Assembly: GCA_013821425.1 (NCBI GenBank)
Contig: JACDGV010000012.1
Location: 28,555-92,554, forward strand
Reading direction: 5' to 3'
Source of the DNA: Nitrosospira sp.
GTDB taxonomy: Bacteria; Pseudomonadota; Gammaproteobacteria; Burkholderiales; Nitrosomonadaceae
Length of the DNA stretch: 64,000 nucleotides
This document shows positions 19,970-27,974 of this stretch, piece by piece; the stretch's first letter is position 1, and each line of letters opens with the position of its first letter. A program made the position numbers and the translations under genes. The notes under the pieces are model-generated. The model saw only the letters and a list, made by a program, of their open reading frames with translations. It was not told where the DNA came from and did not search any database.

Positions 19970-20932
19970 TTAGGGGAGTGTCCGGGCGAGACGAAATCCG
20001 AGGTAGCGCATACGCTTGCTTGTATCAAACCACTTGCAGGCTGAAGCCCGCATATCCTCCGGTCTGTGATTCCACGAGCCTCCGCAAAACATGCGCCTTG
20101 CGCAATTTTCTTTCCAGCAACTATCTGTCCATTGCCATACATTCCCCATCATATCGTAGAGCCCAAAAGCATTGGGTTTAAAGCTGCCTGCCGGCGCGGT
20201 TCGTTTATTATCCCACTCGCTTCCGCAGCCGTCGCAGTTAGCGTTATTGCGTCCCGCATCGTCGCCCCAGTAATACTTCGTGGTAGAACCCGCGAGTGCT
20301 GCAATTTCCCATTCCTTCGCGGTTGGCAAACGGTAGGCCTTGCCGGTTTTGTTTGACAGCCATTCGATGTAGGCTTGCGCATCGTTCCAGTTTACATTGA
20401 TCACAGGTCTGTTGCCGCGGCCCCAGCCGTTATCCGAAGGGTGATACCCGCCGCAGCCACCCTCCGCCACGCAGGCATCCCACTCTGCGAAGGTGACGGT
20501 GTATTTACCCAGGGCGAACTTATTACCCGGAATAGGTATCAGTTCAGGGCAATCAGGACACGCGCCGCTATCCGCTTCCTGGCCTTTAACAGCGTTGGGC
20601 ACCGCGCTTTCGCTTTCGCCAAGCGTCTCTCGTTCATGCTGGGCGGCAAGCTGGATTTCAGTTCCGGAGGTTCCTGTATGCTCGACGAAGCCTTGGGCTG
20701 TGTCAAATTCCGTCCAGCGTTCATTTTCAGATGCTTCGCCGCTGGCACCCCTGGCACCCCTGTCGGTCTTCACCGCCAGCCTCATGACTTCCACACATTC
20801 AGGGTTCGTCGGCGCCCCTGCGATCGTGGTATTACTCTCGCACCCGGACGTGTCGCTGGGCGCCAACGCGCCTGCTTCCGCGGATACCAAAAAAATAAAG
20901 CCAAGCAGGCAAGTCGAGTAAACGGATTTCAT
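19970..20932 (-). CDS. Exported SUMF1/FGE-domain protein
   Basis: 320 residues from the Met at 20932, which has AGAAGGGAA upstream and begins a signal peptide (STCLLGFIFLVSAEAGA). The mature protein has a variable linker of about 110 residues and then a formylglycine-generating-enzyme-like domain: FALGKYTVTFAEWDACV, NRPVINVNWNDAQAYIEWLS, YRLPTAKEWEIAALAG, YYWGD, FGLYDMMGNVWQW, FCGGSWN and YLGFRLAR. The paired active-site Cys of true FGEs (CxxxxC near the end) are not in the right place, so a sulfatase-maturating role is unlikely; many such domains act in binding or unknown exported enzymes. Convergent with murA. An upstream in-frame extension (to 21019) is not needed. Confidence 0.85.
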   Translation of the reverse strand: MKSVYSTCLLGFIFLVSAEAGALAPSDTSGCESNTTIAGAPTNPECVEVMRLAVKTDRGARGASGEASENERWTEFDTAQGFVEHTGTSGTEIQLAAQHERETLGESESAVPNAVKGQEADSGACPDCPELIPIPGNKFALGKYTVTFAEWDACVAEGGCGGYHPSDNGWGRGNRPVINVNWNDAQAYIEWLSNKTGKAYRLPTAKEWEIAALAGSTTKYYWGDDAGRNNANCDGCGSEWDNKRTAPAGSFKPNAFGLYDMMGNVWQWTDSCWKENCARRMFCGGSWNHRPEDMRASACKWFDTSKRMRYLGFRLARTLP

Positions 20933-21194
20933 GTGTTCCCTTCTGAAAATCGGGCAGGAAATTTTTAACCATCCATCCCGGGACGGATTGACCGAAAAAT
21001 CACCGCCCGCATCTCGCATGGGCTTTGCCAGACATACCGTACAAGCTACATGTTAGCCTATGCCAACAAGGATGGCGAGAATCCCGCCTCGTCTTTGGAT
21101 GGAGAGCCCATCCTGGTGAAAGCGGTGGCAAGTGGCGGTATTTGTCGCGTAAAGATTCCGATGGGTAAGGTTATTTTACTGCCCAGCCGGGGTA

Positions 21195-21683
21195 TTAACT
21201 ACCGATCCGTAGCACCATTTCGTCTCCTGACTGGAGAACATCCACCTTGCGCAAGAAATTTTGCCCAAGCAGCCCGATGTTTCCATGGATACCCACGCCG
21301 ATACTGAGGCCCTGCAAGGCTATGCCGCCCGCCTCGATGGTTTGCCCGGGTATAACCTTCCCCATGACCGTACCGCTTGCGGTTATAAAATTAGCCTGCA
21401 TCCCCTCGCCCAGTCCGGCACGCTGTGCGATGTCGTGACTGATAGAAACAATGCTGGCGCCCGTGTCCACCATGAAATCGACAGGATAGCCGTTAATTGC
21501 GCCGCGGACATAATAATGTCCATCTCTTGATCTCGGAATGACGACTTCACCACCCGTCAGATCTGCTCTCGCTACGACAATCTCCGGTTTTTGCCAGGCG
21601 TCAAGATATACGTAAATTGCGCTGAAGATGGCAATCCATATTGCGAGAGCGAAAAAATGGCCCCAAGCTGCGCGGCTACTCAT
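21195..21683 (-). CDS. Membrane-anchored retropepsin-like aspartic protease
   Basis: 162 residues. One transmembrane anchor at residues 9-27 (FALAIWIAIFSAIYVYL), then a single-lobe aspartic protease domain: VDFMVDTGASIVSIS with the catalytic Asp73, a flap-like region, and LLGQNFLRKVDV near 140. This is the clan AA family of 150-200-residue proteobacterial proteins; the active form would be a dimer, each subunit giving one Asp. The catalytic domain should face the periplasm. It stands alone between the SUMF1-domain gene and ettA. Substrate unknown. Confidence 0.8.
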   Translation of the reverse strand: MSSRAAWGHFFALAIWIAIFSAIYVYLDAWQKPEIVVARADLTGGEVVIPRSRDGHYYVRGAINGYPVDFMVDTGASIVSISHDIAQRAGLGEGMQANFITASGTVMGKVIPGQTIEAGGIALQGLSIGVGIHGNIGLLGQNFLRKVDVLQSGDEMVLRIGS

Positions 21684-21842
21684 CGTAATCCGGATCAGGG
21701 TTGCAACAAGCCGGCGCGTGCTGCTTGTCGGGCTGGCTGAAGCATGGCCAGTCTACAAATCCCGCCGGCTGGGGGTCGTCCAGTAACGTTGAAACAGTTC
21801 TCGGCATATGCGTGGCGTTTGTTCCGAGTCCTTGAAGCAATA

Positions 21843-23507
21843 TCACCGGTTAATCGGCTTGAACCTTATCCGTTTTGGCTTGGCGCCTTCGTCGCCCAAC
21901 CGCTTCCGCTTGTCGGCTTCATATTCCTGATAATTTCCGCTAAAGAATGTCACCTGCGAGTTGCCTTCAAACGCCAGGATATGCGTAGCAATGCGATCGA
22001 GAAACCAGCGGTCATGCGAGATGACCAGTACGCACCCGGCAAACTCGAGCAATGCGTCCTCGAGGGCACGCAGGGTTTCGACATCGAGGTCGTTGGAGGG
22101 TTCGTCCAGCAGTAGCACATTACCCCCGGAAATGAGTATTTTTGCAAGATGAAGCCGTCCGCGCTCACCGCCAGACAGATTGCCGACGATTTTCTGCTGA
22201 TCGCCGCCCTTGAAGTTGAAACGTCCAAGATAAGCACGCGCGGGCGTTTCGTATCTGCCCACGGTCAGCATGTCGTGTCCGCCGGAAATGGTATCGAACA
22301 CGGTTTTACCGTTCTCCAAAGCATCGCGTGACTGGTCCACATGCGCTATTTTGACGGTTGCGCCTATATCTATTTCACCTGAGTCCGGTTGTTCTTTTCC
22401 CGTGATCATGCGAAACAGGGTGGACTTGCCTGCTCCGTTAGGGCCTATAATGCCGACGATGGCTCCCGGCGGCACCCTGAAGCTCAAATTATCGATCAGC
22501 AGGCGCTCGCCGTAGGCTTTAGAGATACTCTTGAATTCAATCACTTCATTACCCAGCCTGTCGGCCACGGGAATGAATATCTCCTGCGTTTCGTTACGTT
22601 TCTGGTATTCCTGCGAATTAAGCTCTTCAAAGCGGGCAATACGCGCCTTTGATTTGGTCTGCCGTCCTTTCGGGTTTTGCCGTACCCAGTCAAGCTCTTT
22701 TTTCAGCGATTTCTGACGGGCCGATTCAGACGATTCTTCCTGTTTCAAGCGATTTTCCTTCTGCTCCAGCCATGAGCTGTAGTTACCCTTCCAGGGGATG
22801 CCATGACCACGATCAAGCTCCAGGATCCATTCTGCTGCGTTATCGAGAAAATAGCGGTCATGCGTGACAGCGACGACTGTTCCCGGAAATCGTGTGAGGA
22901 ATTGTTCCAGCCATTCCACTGACTCGGCATCCAGGTGGTTGGTGGGTTCGTCCAGTAACAGCATGTCGGGCCTGGAAAGCAGAAGTGTGCACAATGCAAC
23001 CCGGCGTTTCTCGCCGCCCGAAAGATTCTGGATAACGGCATCCCATTCTGGTAAGCGCAGCGCATCGGCGGCGATCTCCATCTGTTGACCGCCATCTCCC
23101 CCGCTGGCGGCAAGGATGGCTTCCAGACGAACCTGTTCGGAGGCAAGCGCATCGAAGTCCGCGTCCGGCTCGGCATAGGCGGCGTATACCTCTTCCAGCC
23201 GCCGCTGCGCACCGAGCACTTCGCTTAATCCTTCCTGCACTGCATCGCGCACGGTCTGGCGGGGCTCGAGCTGCGGTTCCTGCGGGAGATAGCCGATTTT
23301 GAGGTTAGGCATTGCCGTAACCTCGCCTTCAATATCCTTGTCCAATCCCGCCATGATTTTCAGCACGGCGGATTTGCCGGAACCGTTCAAACCCAGCAAC
23401 CCTATCTTGGCGCCGGGAAAGAAACTGATGGAAATATCCTTGAGAATCGTACGCCTGGGCGGAACAACTTTGCCCACACGATTCATCGTAAGCACGTATT
23501 GAGCCAT
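21843..23507 (-). CDS. ettA: Energy-dependent translational throttle protein EttA (ABC-F)
   Basis: 554 residues, within one of E. coli EttA, and similar from the first residues (MAQYVLTMNRVGKVVPPRR). Two ABC domains: Walker A GLNGSGKS near 39 and GPNGAGKST near 355, signatures LSGGEKRRVAL and LSGGERGRLHL, Walker B MLLLDEPTNHLD and VLLLDEPSNDLD. The linker between them (about 240-310, KENRLKQEE...KKELDWVRQNPKGRQTKSKAR) is the P-site tRNA interaction motif. EttA binds the ribosomal E site and gates the first elongation step by energy state. The frame is open 31 codons upstream, but the MAQ start matches the family. The residue after GKS in the first P-loop is Ala rather than Thr; the motif itself is intact. 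Confidence 0.95.
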   Translation of the reverse strand: MAQYVLTMNRVGKVVPPRRTILKDISISFFPGAKIGLLGLNGSGKSAVLKIMAGLDKDIEGEVTAMPNLKIGYLPQEPQLEPRQTVRDAVQEGLSEVLGAQRRLEEVYAAYAEPDADFDALASEQVRLEAILAASGGDGGQQMEIAADALRLPEWDAVIQNLSGGEKRRVALCTLLLSRPDMLLLDEPTNHLDAESVEWLEQFLTRFPGTVVAVTHDRYFLDNAAEWILELDRGHGIPWKGNYSSWLEQKENRLKQEESSESARQKSLKKELDWVRQNPKGRQTKSKARIARFEELNSQEYQKRNETQEIFIPVADRLGNEVIEFKSISKAYGERLLIDNLSFRVPPGAIVGIIGPNGAGKSTLFRMITGKEQPDSGEIDIGATVKIAHVDQSRDALENGKTVFDTISGGHDMLTVGRYETPARAYLGRFNFKGGDQQKIVGNLSGGERGRLHLAKILISGGNVLLLDEPSNDLDVETLRALEDALLEFAGCVLVISHDRWFLDRIATHILAFEGNSQVTFFSGNYQEYEADKRKRLGDEGAKPKRIRFKPINR

Positions 23508-23699
23508 AAGTAATGTCAGGGTAAGAAAACCATTCAAGTTTAACCCATGGGATGCTGCGCATGAGAACCTTTGCGAAAAAGTCGTAGGGGTAGGTCCCAC
23601 AAATTCAACCAGCCAACAGACAACTGCTCTTCTACGAATTCGATTCCTGACTGCCAGGACGGCTGCGATCTGACAGCTATGAAGCGGTGGAGCGAATCG

Positions 23700-24479
23700 T
23701 CAGGAGTCCCCGAGGCTGCTCAAGAGGTGGTCCGGGATATCACATGCTTTCTTTCCGACCAGTGCGTAATAGAATAACTGACGCCCATCAATGGAGATAC
23801 GATGCCTGTACCGTTCCAAATGATGAACCTCCAGTGCATCGTTTACGAGCAGCGACTTGATCAAGCGGGAGAAACCCGAAGTATCGCTCTCAAGCAGAAA
23901 TGATTCTTTGATATTGAAGGCAACCCATCCGGACGGCGCAACCAGATTGAATGCATTGGCAAAGGCTTTTGCTGGAATATCGCCAAAACCGAGTGCGGCG
24001 ACACAAGAAAGACAATCGATCCGCCACGCGGCAAGTTCTTGCCGTGTGGAAGCGTCCAGATTGGAGAAGTCGCAGACATAATACGCATCATATACACCCG
24101 GTCTGTCGCGCTCGCAGGCGATATGGGCTTCTTCGGAGATGTCAACGCCAATAACGCGAGCTACACCCACCGTATGCAATTGCTCTCCAAACATACCATT
24201 TCCAGCTCCCAAATCAAGCACTCGCAACTCTGTCATCTCGACGCGGTTGTCTCTCAGAACTTTGCCCAGGATATGGGCAACTTTTTGGGGTGAATTGCAC
24301 CGGAGGCGGTGATAAAAAAGCTGTTCGTACAAGCCGGGGCGCTTGTAGATTTCGCCATATTCATGAAAACGGAACTTAATGTCCTGTCTGTTTTGGGTGA
24401 GGTGGAAAAAGACCTCGTCCTGGCCAAGCTGATGAGATTCGGTGACAGGGAACTTGATGTTGTATTGCTGATGTTTCAT
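23700..24479 (-). CDS. SAM-dependent methyltransferase-type protein
   Basis: 259 residues starting at the Met at 24479, which follows a strong GGAGGAAAG site. A class I methyltransferase core: motif I VLDLGAGNGMFGEQL near 88, an acidic residue at the end of strand 2 in VIGVDISEEAH near 110, and CDFSNLD for the adenine-binding loop, then VAALGFGDIP and GWVAFNIKESFL. The N-terminal 80 residues are helical and include a YKRPGLYEQLFYHRLRC stretch not typical of small-molecule enzymes. Substrate unknown. Isolated between ettA and the GST gene, both on the same strand but 200 bp or more away. Confidence 0.8.
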   Translation of the reverse strand: MKHQQYNIKFPVTESHQLGQDEVFFHLTQNRQDIKFRFHEYGEIYKRPGLYEQLFYHRLRCNSPQKVAHILGKVLRDNRVEMTELRVLDLGAGNGMFGEQLHTVGVARVIGVDISEEAHIACERDRPGVYDAYYVCDFSNLDASTRQELAAWRIDCLSCVAALGFGDIPAKAFANAFNLVAPSGWVAFNIKESFLLESDTSGFSRLIKSLLVNDALEVHHLERYRHRISIDGRQLFYYALVGKKACDIPDHLLSSLGDS

Positions 24480-24751
24480 CTTTCCTCCATTGAAAAAAGC
24501 CTGTCGACAGGCTGACTGCGGGTTTGCAGGCTGTCCCGGTAGCATCTGACCTTTGTAGCCTTGTGTGTGATATGCCCCGGGGCGGTGTCATTGACCCGCT
24601 CTTTTAAACCTCCGCTTCTGCGCAGGAAACTCGGTTCATGCGAGTCCTGGTTTCAGCTTAAGCTGACGCACATTGCGGATCAGTTTGAGTTGCTGCTTAT
24701 CAGGCAACACTAGTGAATATCGGTACAGCAGAATATGCAGGAGGCGTCGCC

Positions 24752-25480
24752 TTAGCGCGGTTCAGTGGATTTAGCGCGAGCGAGCCGCTCGGCATTATCT
24801 TTGGTATCGTAGATGTTGATCGCCGGCTTATCCTTTGCCGCCTTTTCCATGTGCGCCCGGATTGCGGCCGCCAATTCGTTGTTGCGCTTCACCGCCGGGC
24901 GCGCTTCCATGCTCTCGAACCAGCACATGAAATTCGGGAAAGAAGATTCCTCGATGCCGAGATCGGCGTGACCCTTGCACCATGGATAAGTGGCGATATC
25001 CGCAATGGTATATTCGTCGCCAGCAAGCCATTTACATTCGCTCAGCCGATTGTCCAGCACCCGGTAAAGACGCGCCGACTCGTTATTATACCGGTCCTTG
25101 GCGTATTGATTGTCTCTGACCTGCTGGTTGAAGTGGTTTGCCTGGCCGAACATGGGGCCGATATGCGCTACCTGGAAAAACAGCCACTGTAGCGAGTCAT
25201 AGCGCTTGCGCGCATCCATCGGCAGAAAGCGTCCGGACTTTTCGGCGAGATAAACGAGGATCGCGCCAGATTCCATCATTGTGTATAGCCCGCCGTCAGG
25301 CCCCTCCGTATCCACGATCGCGGGAATCTTGTTATTGGGGTTGAGTTTCAAGTGCTGCGGCTGGAACTGCTCGCCGACTCCGATGTTAACATCGATATGC
25401 TTCCATTCGATTCCGATTTCTTCAAGCATGATCATGACCTTCTGACCGTTAGGCGTTGGGGTTGAATGCAATTCAATCAT
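24752..25480 (-). CDS. Glutathione S-transferase family protein (YghU/YfcG type)
   Basis: 242 residues. N-terminal thioredoxin-like domain with HSTPTPNGQKVMIMLEE (residues 5-21), the form found in nu-class GSTs of the YfcG/YghU group, NPNNKIPAIVD near 47 and the glutathione gamma-glutamyl-binding ESGAILVYLAEK near 70. All-helical C-terminal domain from about 90. Members of this group have disulphide-bond reductase activity with glutathione (family knowledge). The Asn after Pro in TPNG takes the place of the catalytic Cys/Ser of other classes. Divergent from djlA with a palindrome-bearing 243-bp gap. Confidence 0.87.
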   Translation of the reverse strand: MIELHSTPTPNGQKVMIMLEEIGIEWKHIDVNIGVGEQFQPQHLKLNPNNKIPAIVDTEGPDGGLYTMMESGAILVYLAEKSGRFLPMDARKRYDSLQWLFFQVAHIGPMFGQANHFNQQVRDNQYAKDRYNNESARLYRVLDNRLSECKWLAGDEYTIADIATYPWCKGHADLGIEESSFPNFMCWFESMEARPAVKRNNELAAAIRAHMEKAAKDKPAINIYDTKDNAERLARAKSTEPR

Positions 25481-25550
25481 GGTTCCTCCTCTGTGTTGTA
25501 TGCAAGGCTCGGGGTCTTGCGCTGCTTTAACGGACCTTCATCCTGTTTTC

Positions 25551-25572
25551 ATGCGTCTTCGAGAAGACGCAT
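25551..25572. repeat. 22-bp near-perfect palindrome between GST gene and djlA
   Basis: ATGCGTCTTC (25551-25560) and GAAGACGCAT (25563-25572) are exact inverted repeats separated by GA. It lies in the gap shared by two divergent genes, where an operator would sit. No U-tract follows, so it is not an intrinsic terminator. A second palindrome CCGAGCTCGG lies about 45 bp further right. Confidence 0.45.
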
Positions 25573-25723
25573 CACGCAAAGGTAACCCATCGCGCTCCCT
25601 CGCCGCGAAGCGAGCCGAGCTCGGTTTGAAGGGGTTTCCTGATATTATCGTGCCTGAACGTCGAGACCCCGCCGGTAGTGGTCTCATGCTCGTCATATTT
25701 CATATTCATCGCAGGAATTTCGC

Positions 25724-26497
25724 TTGTTCAAAATAATTCTAGCTTTATTAGGCTATTACCTCTTCGGTATTTTAGGTGCGATCCTGGGTTATATCGCCGG
25801 AAGTATTATCGATCGTTATAGAGCTTACGGCGTCGGGGCAGTCAATCCTTTGACCGGCGCTCATCGTCAAACCGTTTTCCTTGAAACCGTATTCATGCTG
25901 ATGGGGAAGCTTGCCAAGGCAGACGGCCATATTTCCCAGAATGAGATTACGCATGTTGAAGAGTTCATGCAAAAGCTAGGAATGTCCCCAACGCACCGGC
26001 AACTCGCAATTGTTCTATTCAAGCAAGGGACTGCGACGGATTTTGATGCCGGGCCCAAGCTTAACGAATTCATGGCTGTGTGCGGACATACGAACAGCCT
26101 GAAGCAGATGCTGCTGGTTTACCTCGTTGTCATGGCATTGGCAGACGGACATCTGGACGCGGCCGAAGAAAACGTATTAGAAGGAGTGGCGCTGCATCTC
26201 GGCTATGAGGAGCAGGCTTTCAAGCAGCTGCTCGAGATGATTTTAAATCAATCGCACTTTGCAGGGGGTCAGGTAACGTCAGCCAGCGCTCTGGAAGATG
26301 CCTACAAGGCCTTGGGCGTGAGCAAGGAAAGCAGCGATCAGGAGATCAAGCGCGCTTACCGCAAGCTGATAAGCCAGTATCACCCCGATAAACTGATGGG
26401 CCAGGGTGTTCCGGAAGATATGATCGCCATGGCCACGGCGCAAACCCAGGAAGTGCAAACTGCCTACGATTTGATTAAAAAGAGCCGCAATATGTAG
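25724..26497 (+). CDS. djlA: Co-chaperone DjlA
   Basis: 257 residues. An N-terminal membrane span (3-30, with GYYLFGILGAILGYIAG and the Gly-rich dimerising pattern of DjlA), a TerB-like helical domain (about 50-175, FMLMGKLAKADGHISQNEI and VVMALADGHLDAAEENVL), and a C-terminal J domain (190-255, DAYKALGVSKESSDQEIKRAYRKLISQYHPDKL) with the HPD tripeptide that stimulates DnaK. The start is TTG at 25724, chosen because AGGA lies eight bases upstream and because the anchor begins immediately, as in E. coli. No other in-frame start precedes the anchor. Confidence 0.92.
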   Translation: MFKIILALLGYYLFGILGAILGYIAGSIIDRYRAYGVGAVNPLTGAHRQTVFLETVFMLMGKLAKADGHISQNEITHVEEFMQKLGMSPTHRQLAIVLFKQGTATDFDAGPKLNEFMAVCGHTNSLKQMLLVYLVVMALADGHLDAAEENVLEGVALHLGYEEQAFKQLLEMILNQSHFAGGQVTSASALEDAYKALGVSKESSDQEIKRAYRKLISQYHPDKLMGQGVPEDMIAMATAQTQEVQTAYDLIKKSRNM

Positions 26498-26801
26498 AAA
26501 ATAATAATGGAGCATCGAGTCCTGAACAGGCAAAAAGCGGGCATTGCTGTGAAATTATTCCCGCTTCACCCGGCCCCGTCGCAGGAAAAAAGCAGAGACT
26601 CGTTGTCAAAACCCCGCCAACAACCGGTGGGGTTGCGGCCCGTCCGGTTACTAAATATCGACTCATGTTCCCTCAATGTAACTCGCCAGAGATATAAAAC
26701 TATTGTGTTAGTGGGAGAAATTATGTCTGCGAACCGTCTGCTGCCGAAGGTTCCCTAATATTTTCACTCATCTTCGCCTGAAGGTATTGCTCTCATGGTA
26801 C
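26498..26801. other. 304-bp gap between convergent genes
   Basis: Between djlA and the leftward CrtC/AttH-like gene. An AACCCC...GGGGTT inverted repeat near 26611-26636 could form a hairpin for either strand but lacks a clear U-tract. Small ORFs here have no ribosome-binding site or recognisable product. I see nothing else. Confidence 0.4.
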
Positions 26802-27974
26802 TCAAAGCCTTAATGGTTTCACGTATCCCGTCATCTCAAAATATCCGCGGCCGGCGGGTTTGCCATCTCGGGTAACAGTTACCGCGCCTTCCCAATAGAC
26901 TGCGCCGATTGAGTGCCGCGAGTCGAGTTCCTGGTCGTCCAGGAGCGGGGTAAGCACCCATACGGTCGAGCCGGTCTGAATCCGCATTGCCACGGGATAT
27001 TCCGCGTCGGTACGCGGCGAGCGCCACATGCGCTGCGGTTCGAATTTCACCTGTTCCGGTGTAAATTGCGTGAAGCGGCCATGAGCATCGCGCAAGCCGG
27101 CATAAGCCCACACCTTGGTGCCATCCCTCCCGCGTATCTGAAACGCTACCAGCGCGGAGCCATCGTCGAGATTGATTCCTATCCAATCCCATCCATCGGC
27201 ATCGGGGTCGAGAATTTCGGTCGACCACTCATGGTCGAGCCAGGCGATGCCGCTGACAGCCGTCTCCTTGTTATTGCGAATCACGCTACCCGAAACCTTG
27301 AGCTGGGGCTGGCTATAGTAATAACTGGCCTGTTCCGGCCGTGGTCCCTTGCGTGAAAATCCGTCCTCGCCCTGCAACATAGGCTTTTGTGTAGGGGTCA
27401 GCGAGAAGCGTAACGTAAAGTCGTTCGCGTTGATGCTCGTCTGGTAACGTCCGTCTTCCTCGCGCAACATACGCCAGCCGTCCAGCTTTACGTCGGTGTT
27501 GCCTTCTTTGGCATAGGCCAATCCCAAGCCCGAACGCGCGCTTTTCTGGTCATGCAGCAGTTTGCCGGCGGCCGGGTCAGTCAATGCCGCGTGCGCGATG
27601 ATAAGCTGGCTGGGCGCAAATCGGCTCGGGTTATCCCTGTCGTGCTCCGTCGCTGAACGGAAAAAAGTGATTTGGAAGCCAAGAGGCTTGTTATCAGGGG
27701 TCTCCAGCCAGCCCGTCACGTACCACCACTCCGTGCGGAAATCCGGATGGGCGCCGAAGTCGCGGGGGAAGGTAATCGGTTTGCCTTTTATCACCTGGGA
27801 AAACTGGGGAGGGGCGGCAAGAACGCAAGTGGCGACAAAACAGATTGCGAGGAAACCGGATGAAGAAATTGCAATTCGTTTGAATGCGGCGATGCGGAGT
27901 CGAGCGAGAGAACAGGAGGTGTGCGCAGTGTGCGCATGCGAAGTGTGCGTACGATCGCGTGTGAAAAGTTGCAT
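26802..27974 (-). CDS. Exported CrtC/AttH-like lipocalin-domain protein of an ABC exporter operon
   Basis: 390 residues. After an unusually long, basic N-region (His/Thr-rich THTSHAHTAHTSC, then LARLRIAAFKR) comes a signal-peptide core FLAICFVATCVLAAP. The mature part has the CrtC/AttH pattern: FPRDFGAHPDFRTEWWYVTGWL, LGFQITFFRS, ASYYYSQPQLKVSG, GIAWLDHEWST and GWDWIGINLDDG. Despite the frequent name carotenoid 1,2-hydratase, no carotenoid gene is near. It is the third gene behind an ABC ATPase and an FtsX-type permease, as in att-like loci, which suggests handling of a lipid or lipoprotein substrate. Its ATG overlaps the permease stop as TAATG. Confidence 0.85.
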   Translation of the reverse strand: MQLFTRDRTHTSHAHTAHTSCSLARLRIAAFKRIAISSSGFLAICFVATCVLAAPPQFSQVIKGKPITFPRDFGAHPDFRTEWWYVTGWLETPDNKPLGFQITFFRSATEHDRDNPSRFAPSQLIIAHAALTDPAAGKLLHDQKSARSGLGLAYAKEGNTDVKLDGWRMLREEDGRYQTSINANDFTLRFSLTPTQKPMLQGEDGFSRKGPRPEQASYYYSQPQLKVSGSVIRNNKETAVSGIAWLDHEWSTEILDPDADGWDWIGINLDDGSALVAFQIRGRDGTKVWAYAGLRDAHGRFTQFTPEQVKFEPQRMWRSPRTDAEYPVAMRIQTGSTVWVLTPLLDDQELDSRHSIGAVYWEGAVTVTRDGKPAGRGYFEMTGYVKPLRL

